A stretch of DNA of 40,315 nucleotides from a virus. Both the position numbers and the translations under genes were made by a program. The notes beneath the pieces were generated by a model that was not told the origin of the DNA, made no database searches, and worked only from the letters and a program-made list of their open reading frames with translations. The DNA is taken from positions 1 to 40,315 of IMG/VR virus record IMGVR_UViG_3300015371_000091; one strand, given 5' to 3'. Below, piece after piece: positions 35,596 through 40,315 of the stretch (its first letter is position 1; the number at the start of each line of letters is the position of its first letter).

Positions 35596-35944
35596 GTGCT
35601 CAACGGCCCCGTTGGTCGATGCGGCAGGTGGCGCCTGGATGTCAAGCCGCCGATGGCCGCTGGTCGCGTGGCCGTGGGGCACCTGGGCGTTGGGTATCAC
35701 GCCGCTGTTGGCCCCGTTGGTCGGCGCGGCACTCGCGACCTGGGTAGCAGCTGAACCATGGCCGCGCATGTCGTCGTGGGGCGTGGCTCTACTGGGTGTC
35801 AAGTCCGTGTCGGCCCCGTTGGCGTGCGCGGCACGAGAAGCTTGGGTAACAAGTGAAGCGTGGCCGCGCGCGTCGTGGTCGGGACGGGCACCTGGTCCTT
35901 GGGTACCACACGTCATATGGCCCTTCCCGTTCATGGCGTCGGCA
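35571..35944 (-). repeat. TIGR-type guide array 2 (7 units, alternating edge lengths)
   Basis: This fills the 335-base space between tas and the 35931 gene. Loops (consensus TGGGTNNCA) start at 35586, 35636, 35691, 35741, 35793, 35843 and 35900. Edges alternate between a 23-nt form (GGCCCCGTTGG..., ending GCGGCA) and a 25-30-nt form (TGGCCGC..., ending GGGGCA). A/B spacers: CATGCGGCT/TGTGCTCAA, GGTGGCGCC/AGCCGCCGA, CCTGGGCGT/CGCCGCTGT, CTCGCGACC/GCTGAACCA, TGGCTCTAC/AGTCCGTGT, CGAGAAGCT/AGTGAAGCG, CCTGGTCCT/CACGTCATA. All spacers and loops are 9 nt. The reading frame open through this stretch upstream of tas is a by-product of the repeats. Confidence 0.85.
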
Positions 35945-36557
35945 CCTCAAGCGGGATCTGTCGGCTCGCCGGCTTGCAGATCTTGAAGAGCCGCAGGAGC
36001 ATCGGCTCATCGAAGACGTCGCCAACGTGCTGGGTCTCGTCGAGCTTCTCGGCGATCGCGCGGAAGTACTGGGCCGAGTGCTCGAAGCCGAGCGCGTCCG
36101 AGCGGTAGCTCCCGAACGCCATCAGGCACTGACGACGGGTCATGAAGCGGAGCGTGACCCATTCGTCGCCGAGCTTGTACTGGCAGTCCAGCAGCGAGGT
36201 TTTGCGCAGCAACGACGTGTCGATCACGCGGCGGGGCTCGGCGGCGTCGAGGATCGCGGGGTCGGCGTCCGGGCGGTCGCCGACCAGCGCCGGCCGCACG
36301 TAGACGATCGGCTGCTGCCCCGAGCGGCTGACGGGGCCGGCGCGGTTGGCGCCGTTCCACTGCCGCCAGAGCATGCCGACCAGTTGCGCGCCGTGCAGGC
36401 GGGCCAGCGCCTCCACCTGGCCGGCACGCTCGATCTCCGCGTACACCGCCACGAACGCGGCGTTCGGGGACGCCCCGTCGGCGATCCGGTCCTGGACAGC
36501 AGCGACGATGTCTGATCGGGTCAGCTCGCTCGGCGCTGGCAGCGGGTCGAGAGCCAT
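35931..36557 (-). CDS. Hypothetical 208-residue protein between guide arrays
   Basis: ATG at 36557 with AGGAGG four to five bases upstream. It reads ALDPLPAPSELTRSDIVAAVQDRIADGASPNAAFVAVYAEIERAGQVEALARLHGAQLVGMLWRQWNGANRAG, VYVRPALVGDRPDADPAIL, TSLLRKTSLLDCQYKLGDEWVTLRFMTRRQCLMAFGSYRSDALGFEHSAQYF. The second half is a pattern of phage proteins of unknown function. Its place between arrays 2 and 3 may be chance or may mean a TIGR-accessory role; nothing in the sequence decides. Confidence 0.7.
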   Translation of the reverse strand: MALDPLPAPSELTRSDIVAAVQDRIADGASPNAAFVAVYAEIERAGQVEALARLHGAQLVGMLWRQWNGANRAGPVSRSGQQPIVYVRPALVGDRPDADPAILDAAEPRRVIDTSLLRKTSLLDCQYKLGDEWVTLRFMTRRQCLMAFGSYRSDALGFEHSAQYFRAIAEKLDETQHVGDVFDEPMLLRLFKICKPASRQIPLEVPTP

Positions 36558-36566
36558 GGGGCCTCC

Positions 36567-36759
36567 TGGTGGTGTCGCGCGGCACTCGCTTGGTGGATGT
36601 CAGCAGCCCTGTGGCCGCACGGGAGTCCTGGGTGGCAGGTGAGGAACGGCGGCACGTCATTTTCGGAGAGCAAGCGTGACACGGCCGCACGGCTTGTGTG
36701 GGAAGCACTACCCCGACGGCGGCAAGTACCACGCGGGTAACACGGGCCCACTGGCCGCC
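36567..36759 (-). repeat. TIGR-type guide array 3 (5 units, exact 35-bp period)
   Basis: Units have an 8-nt edge (consensus YGGCSGCA), 9-nt spacer A, 9-nt loop (consensus TGGGNNNCA) and 9-nt spacer B. Loops start at 36594, 36629, 36664, 36699 and 36734, exactly 35 apart. A/B spacers: CTCGCTTGG/GCAGCCCTG, CGGGAGTCC/GGTGAGGAA, CGTCATTTT/AGCGTGACA, CGGCTTGTG/CTACCCCGA, AGTACCACG/CGGGCCCAC. The array occupies nearly the whole gap between the VRR-NUC gene (36772) and the 35931 gene's ribosome site. Confidence 0.85.
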
Positions 36760-36771
36760 GTTACCTCCCTC

Positions 36772-37074
36772 CTAGCGCAAGATGCGCTCGACGATGTTCC
36801 ACTGCGAGGGACGCCATTGATACACCTCCTGGCCGCACTGGTCGAGCGCGTCGAGCCACGCGAGTTGATCCTCCGACGCGCGTCCCCGCTCGGACTTCAA
36901 TTCTGCGAAGATCACCCTCGGACGACGGACCATCACCAGGTCGGGGAACCCGGCGCGCGACTTCCGCGAGTCGTGAACGTGGTAGACCCGCCAGCCCATG
37001 AGCTCGGCGTAGCGGATCACCGACGCCTGGAACTGCGCCTCGGTCTCGGTGAAATACAGCGCCGAGACGTTCAT
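36772..37074 (-). CDS. VRR-NUC domain nuclease
   Basis: 100 residues, ATG at 37074 with GAGG upstream. TETEAQFQASVIRYAELMGWRVYHVHDSRKSRAGFPDLVMVRRPRVIFAELKSERGRASEDQ shows the PD-(D/E)XK pattern of VRR-NUC enzymes: E12, D45, E58-x-K60. Phage members are thought to act as Holliday-junction or replication-repair nucleases. It lies between the Gp37/68 gene and TIGR array 3. Confidence 0.85.
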   Translation of the reverse strand: MNVSALYFTETEAQFQASVIRYAELMGWRVYHVHDSRKSRAGFPDLVMVRRPRVIFAELKSERGRASEDQLAWLDALDQCGQEVYQWRPSQWNIVERILR

Positions 37075-37081
37075 GATCGCC

Positions 37082-38293
37082 TCACCCCGGGTACTCGCGG
37101 AGCATCGGGTGAAGATTCGGCTTCAGGTAGATCCGGCAGCCGGCGTCCTGCGCCTGGTGGACGAGATGCTCGACCCATTCCCACGGTGGCTGAAACTCCG
37201 GCACTTGACTATTCGCGGACTGGGCACCGATCACGACCCAGTCGAACATATCGAGCGCCGAGAACGTCAGTCGCTCCAGCAGGGGCTCGCACGAGAGCCA
37301 CTTTACGCCGGCCTGGACATCACGAAACGACCGTTCAGCCGTCGCCACTCGCGCCTGGCGATCGACGGATGCGCCGACCCATGCCTGATCGGGCCAGTCC
37401 TGCTGGGCGAGCCGCTGCGGGAACTTCGTCAGGAACAGGTAATTCCATTGGGGCGACGCGACGACCTCAGAGAAGACGGCGTCGATCCAGTCCTGCGGTA
37501 CCCATTTTCCGAACAGGTCGGTCATCGAGCCGACGAAGACGTTCTGCCACCGGACGGCTTCCCACATGGCCGCGTCAGTCGCATCACCGACGCCGTGATG
37601 GCGCGCAACCAGGCGCTCGCCGGCAGCGTCGCTGCGCGCATCGGAGAGTCGCGTGTGACGCGCTGCATGGAGCCGAGCCGGCCGAAAGACCGGCGTGAAC
37701 CGCTGATCTTCCGCAAGGTCCGTGTAGTACCGCTGGGCCAGGACGCGAGCGTAGCAGTAGCCGCAGCCGTGGTCACAGCCAGTGACGGGATTCCACGTCC
37801 AGGCCGCCCAGTCGACGCGGTCACCCGTCTGGTTGAATGTCGTGCTGCTACCGGACGGCGCCATCTCGATGATCCGTCGCCGCTCTCCGTCGGGAAGTCG
37901 GTTCCAGGCCTCGACGGTGTAGTACGCCGCGACATCCGCCGCGTCCTCCTCAGCCGACCGTGACTTTCTCGACGAGCTCGATATCGACTTGAGCGCCGCA
38001 TCCAGCGTCAAAACCGCAGACTCACTGCGGTTTTGGGCCACGATCTCATCTCGCCTTTGAGCGACTTTCATGTAGACCTGGGCCGTCCGGTCCGAGCCGT
38101 CGAAGTGGTCGGCCAGCCACGGCAGCCAGGCGCCGTGCGGGACGTTCGCTTTCGCTTCCAGGAGAAGCTCTCCCGCTCGAACCGCATGAGCGAAGCTCGA
38201 CGACACAGCGTCACACACGGCCTGGTGTTCTCGGTTGATCTGCTCAGCCAGGACATCGAGCGGCGAAAGCACCGTCAGAACGGAAAGGCTCAT
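37082..38293 (-). CDS. DUF3102 - phage Gp37/Gp68 (DUF5131) fusion, radical-SAM-like three-Cys protein
   Basis: 403 residues, ATG at 38293 with AAGGA six bases upstream and ATGA overlap to TcmP. Residues ~10-90 (LAEQINREHQAVCDAV, HAVRAGELLLEAKANVPHGAWLPWLADHF, RTAQVYMKVAQRR) match DUF3102. Residues ~155-400 are the Gp37/Gp68 family: DRVDWAAWTWNPVTGCDHGCGYCYAR with C173, C177, C180 (CxxxCxxC, an iron-sulfur and SAM-type motif), FVGSMTDLFGKWVP, YLFLTKFPQRL, VGASVDRQARV, WLSCEPLLERL, VVIGAQS. The biochemical reaction is unknown. The adjacent TcmP is its known partner family. The DUF3102 fusion looks unusual. Confidence 0.85.
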   Translation of the reverse strand: MSLSVLTVLSPLDVLAEQINREHQAVCDAVSSSFAHAVRAGELLLEAKANVPHGAWLPWLADHFDGSDRTAQVYMKVAQRRDEIVAQNRSESAVLTLDAALKSISSSSRKSRSAEEDAADVAAYYTVEAWNRLPDGERRRIIEMAPSGSSTTFNQTGDRVDWAAWTWNPVTGCDHGCGYCYARVLAQRYYTDLAEDQRFTPVFRPARLHAARHTRLSDARSDAAGERLVARHHGVGDATDAAMWEAVRWQNVFVGSMTDLFGKWVPQDWIDAVFSEVVASPQWNYLFLTKFPQRLAQQDWPDQAWVGASVDRQARVATAERSFRDVQAGVKWLSCEPLLERLTFSALDMFDWVVIGAQSANSQVPEFQPPWEWVEHLVHQAQDAGCRIYLKPNLHPMLREYPG

Positions 38294-39126
38294 CCCACGT
38301 CCTTTCTCACCTGTTCACGATCACCGACTGCTGCGTCACCGAAAGGGAGCATGAGCTGCAGGCTGGCTTGCCGCTCCGGCTTCGAGAGGTTCAGCCGCTC
38401 CACGATCTCACGCCCGGCCTCTGAATGCTCGGCGAAGAAGCCGGCCTGTTTCGACGGCGACCACTTCGGGTAGTTGGACAGGAAAATCATGGTCCACTGC
38501 GGGGGGCCGACCGGACGACGGAACCACCGATACATCTTGGGGATGCCCCGGATATCGTCGTAGAAGAAACGCTGACTCTTGCCAACGGCCCGAATGCGCT
38601 TCCACCAGCTCGTCGCAGCGACGTTGAGCAGGATATCGACAGAACGAAGCCGCGGCGTCGTTGCCAGGAGATTCAGCGCATCGAAAGACAAGTGCGTCCG
38701 GCGGTTCGCGTCCACGTAGACCAGCCCATAGAGTGGCCCCGAGAGGTTTGGGAGCTCATGCGCGATGAACCACGGCACGCCCTCGGCATGATCGGCCTCG
38801 ACAACGTGAAACACCTGTCGTCGATCCCGTTCCATCCATGACGTCGCGCGATCCCGAAGCAACGACGCGGCACCGCCATCGCGCTCAAAGAACCAGACCC
38901 GAGCAGGTCGCCCGGTCTCGTGGAGCACGTCGGCGATGATGCTTGGGCTTCCTGGAGCCCCGTCGACCTCGCCGGGGCCGGCAGTCAGATCAAGCACGAT
39001 GATCTGGCCGCGATGCCGATCGGCAACATGCCCCGCGACTGCCATAGCCATCCGAAAGCACCGCGTGAAGTCCGCTTGCTTGACGTGGGTCCACGGACTA
39101 AAGCCGGCCGAGCCATCTAACGGCAT
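38290..39126 (-). CDS. tcmP: Three-Cys-motif partner protein TcmP
   Basis: 278 residues, ATG at 39126 with a GGGGGG ribosome site, overlapping the upstream gene by 10 bases. FSPWTHVKQADFTRCFRMAMAVAG, IIVLDLTAGPGEVDGAPGSP, RVWFFERDGGAASLL, GLVYVDANRR, SVDILLNVAATSWWKRIRA, and WTMIFLSNYPKWSPSKQAGF match the TcmP family found beside Gp37/Gp68 proteins. The LDLTAGPG segment resembles a Rossmann-type nucleotide or SAM site. Operon order and 4-base overlap with its partner agree. Activity unknown. Confidence 0.8.
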   Translation of the reverse strand: MPLDGSAGFSPWTHVKQADFTRCFRMAMAVAGHVADRHRGQIIVLDLTAGPGEVDGAPGSPSIIADVLHETGRPARVWFFERDGGAASLLRDRATSWMERDRRQVFHVVEADHAEGVPWFIAHELPNLSGPLYGLVYVDANRRTHLSFDALNLLATTPRLRSVDILLNVAATSWWKRIRAVGKSQRFFYDDIRGIPKMYRWFRRPVGPPQWTMIFLSNYPKWSPSKQAGFFAEHSEAGREIVERLNLSKPERQASLQLMLPFGDAAVGDREQVRKDVG

Positions 39127-39374
39127 ACACCCCCCAGCGCCAGCGTGAGCTCGGAGATCAGATCCTGACGGGCCAAGCAGCGCGGCGACTCCGTCCGCCA
39201 ACCGCAGTACCCCAGGTGCTCGCGGCCGTTCTTCTGGGCGAGATGCCCGGCCGGCGTGAGCGTGTCGATGAGCGCAGCCAGCGCCCGCTCGGCCAGGGCT
39301 CTAGGCAGGCTCACCGTCGGCTCCAGCGTCCCGACGACATCGCGGCGGTCGTAGATCGTCTCAGGCTCGACCAT
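39117..39374 (-). CDS. Hypothetical 85-residue protein
   Basis: ATG at 39374 with a TGATG overlap. It reads VEPETIYDRRDVVGTLEPTVSLPRALAERALAALIDTLTPAGHLAQ, then GYCGWRTESPRCLARQDLISELTLALGG. Mostly helical; not recognised. Confidence 0.65.
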   Translation of the reverse strand: MVEPETIYDRRDVVGTLEPTVSLPRALAERALAALIDTLTPAGHLAQKNGREHLGYCGWRTESPRCLARQDLISELTLALGGVCR

Positions 39375-39805
39375 CACCCCTCCGTCCTCATCACAGCTCC
39401 GACTGCCTCGAAGTGCCACGCGCCGCCCGGGTCGCGATGCGCGCGCCAGTTCGTCGCCAGCACCGTGACCATGCGCTGCGAGTACGGCGCCAGCAGCGGC
39501 TCGGTCCGGGCCGCGTCGTCCCGCCAGTCCCGCCGGCCGCCGAGGAAGGGGCACTGCAACGCCGCCACGGCGGCGCAGGACGGGTGCATCCACGGATCGG
39601 CGAAGCACGAACGGCCGTCGTCGGGGCCGATGAACGCGACCGGGCCCCGGCGGATCTTCCCGCCGCAGACGCCGCAACGCCCCTGACGGGCGCACGCCTC
39701 GACGCGGGCCTGGTCGACGATCTTGAAGTCGATCGGACGGACCCGCTCGTCAACCATGTACGGCACGGTCAGCCCGCCAGCGGTCGGCCTGGTGTCCAGG
39801 CTCAT
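39374..39805 (-). CDS. Zinc-binding phage protein (CxxC...H..C...CPFL family)
   Basis: 143 residues, ATG at 39805 overlapping the initiator's stop. RCGVCGGKIRRGPVAFIGPDDGRSCFADPWMHPSCAAVAALQCPFLGGR is a pattern I know from actinophage-type genomes (CxxCG, aFIGP, MHxxCA, ACPFL), presumed to bind zinc. It is followed by a small domain ending ATNWRAHRDPGGAWHFEAVGA. Its function is unknown. It is often near replication genes, as here. Confidence 0.7.
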   Translation of the reverse strand: MSLDTRPTAGGLTVPYMVDERVRPIDFKIVDQARVEACARQGRCGVCGGKIRRGPVAFIGPDDGRSCFADPWMHPSCAAVAALQCPFLGGRRDWRDDAARTEPLLAPYSQRMVTVLATNWRAHRDPGGAWHFEAVGAVMRTEG

Positions 39806-40315
39806 GTGCCCTCCACGATCACGACGCCTTGCCCGAACGGGTCGCCGGCGTTGACGAGTGCAGTCGCGAGCTGCGGCTGCGATGCCACGGTGGCGGCGTC
39901 CGACGGCACGCCGACGTGGAGCCAGCCGGACGGGTCGCGGCCGAGCAGGACGAACGCCTCCGTCTTCGCCGCATTGGCCGGCAGCCACCCGTCGGTGAGC
40001 CGATCGCGAGCTGCGTCCCACAGCGCGCGATCGGCCTCCGTCGGCGGCGTCAGGTCGGCCGGCACCTCCCGTTGCGGTGGCTCAGTCGTCGTCACGCCCT
40101 GCGATCGGCTGCGCCGCCGTTGATTCGTTGGCTGAGAAATATTCGGAGAAATATTCCGCGCCCCCTCCGCGTGCGGAGGGGGGTTGGGGGGGGGGGTACT
40201 GTCCGGTCCGGTTAGGTCCGGTCCGGTTAGGTCCGGTAGCCCTCCACGTCCGGCGGTTGTGCGCTGCACATCCGGCGTACCGTCGGCCGGACGTGCTGGA
40301 AACGCGGTGTCGGCA
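39802..40315 (-). CDS. Replication initiator, C-terminal part (joined to 479..1)
   Basis: This is the 3' part of the initiator gene. Its reading frame is identical to that of 479..1 over the 123-bp overlap. It encodes a proline- and glycine-rich linker over the iterons and hairpin, the segment over the A+T-rich direct repeats, then a C-terminal domain of ~90 residues (TEADRALWDAARDRL, WLHVGVPSDAATV), which resembles the DnaA-N-like helicase or partner contact domain of some phage initiators. The stop overlaps the next start by ATGA at 39805. Counting the overlap once, the full protein is 289 residues. Confidence 0.75.
   Translation of the reverse strand, partial: ADTAFPARPADGTPDVQRTTAGRGGLPDLTGPDLTGPDSTPPPNPPPHAEGARNISPNISQPTNQRRRSRSQGVTTTEPPQREVPADLTPPTEADRALWDAARDRLTDGWLPANAAKTEAFVLLGRDPSGWLHVGVPSDAATVASQPQLATALVNAGDPFGQGVVIVEGT
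40120..40192. other. Candidate replication origin: A+T-rich repeats, hairpin and G-run
   Basis: Within the initiator gene there is an A+T-rich patch with two 11-bp direct repeats, GAGAAATATTC at 40134-40144 and 40146-40156. Next come a perfect 10-bp stem hairpin (40161-40170 with 40173-40182) and an uninterrupted G run before the join. The iterons follow at 9-47 (equal to 40201-40239). Iterons, secondary structure and an unwinding-type A+T patch inside an initiator gene are the layout of lambda oriλ. Function is inferred. Confidence 0.55.
40193..40315. repeat. Direct terminal repeat (right copy)
   Basis: This is the exact second copy of bases 1-123. Coordinates here correspond to 1-123, so everything in this stretch should be counted once. 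Confidence 0.95.

Noticed and set aside
35596-35934. N-terminal extension of the tas frame upstream to 35934
   Set aside because: It translates the guide array into low-complexity repeats (GH...TQA..AA.TNGA). The array structure explains the open frame better.
34475-36759. A CRISPR array
   Set aside because: Variable parts are 9 nt, in pairs around a loop repeat; there are no long spacers, no CRISPR-type repeats of about 23-40 nt and no cas genes.
1-40315. tRNA or tmRNA genes
   Set aside because: I saw no T-loop/acceptor combinations that would fold as tRNA. A tRNAscan or ARAGORN run would be decisive.
1-40315. TET/JBP dioxygenase, DNA polymerase, helicase or methyltransferase genes
   Set aside because: None could be recognised in any real gene of the window. 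Replication probably relies on the host apart from the initiator, the annealing protein and the PolX-like enzyme.

Overview
The window is one complete circular genome of a temperate, tailed (siphovirus-type) phage of about 40.2 kb. Positions 1-123 are repeated exactly at 40193-40315, and one gene (a replication initiator) reads in frame across that join, so the unit is 40,192 bp and the ends are arbitrary. The DNA is G+C rich. The host is not shown directly. A large serine integrase, a GH25 plus C39-like endolysin and a family of short interspersed repeats that I associate with environmental bacterial genomes such as Chloroflexota suggest a high-GC host, possibly Chloroflexota or Actinomycetota (low confidence).

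Layout. Almost all genes lie on the minus strand in tightly overlapping operons. From 4568 leftwards: an HTH protein, small membrane proteins, a secreted 3D-domain protein, a PolX-like nucleotidyltransferase, an OmpR-type winged-helix regulator with a zinc ribbon, a RecT/Red-beta-like annealing protein, and the initiator, which carries iterons and an A+T-rich segment like a lambda-type origin and crosses the ends of the contig. Continuing leftwards from 39.8 kb: small zinc proteins, a TcmP / DUF3102-Gp37/68 pair, a VRR-NUC nuclease, a TIGR-Tas locus (a Nop/IS110-like Tas protein with three tandem guide arrays, 34475-36759), AbrB- and ParB-like proteins, a TET-associated-type glycosyltransferase, small and large terminase, a portal-MuF fusion, two more glycosyltransferases, prohead protease, major capsid protein, head-tail connectors, tail terminator, tail tube, frameshifted tail chaperones, tape measure, tail-tip and fibre genes, and the endolysin (to 9844).

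Three plus-strand islands interrupt this: 4808-5945 (control region), 8165-9837 (early or lysogeny-related small genes opposite the RHH regulator and integrase) and 25768-26391 (a secreted 'moron' protein). Several of these transcripts appear to start with a stable hairpin just before a strong ribosome binding site.

The most notable system is at 34475-36759. A gene for a nuclease-less Nop-domain-like protein is flanked by three arrays in which 9-nt variable segments alternate with a constant 9-nt loop repeat and a constant edge repeat. The pattern edge / 9-nt spacer A / 9-nt loop / 9-nt spacer B repeats 19 times, with edge lengths of 12, 23-30 and 8 nt in the three arrays. This matches the published architecture of TIGR-Tas RNA-guided systems. 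Also notable are a candidate attP inside the 3' end of the integrase gene, a CCCAAAG frameshift site in the tail chaperone gene, and seven copies of an interspersed repeat inside coding frames, two of which supply start codons.
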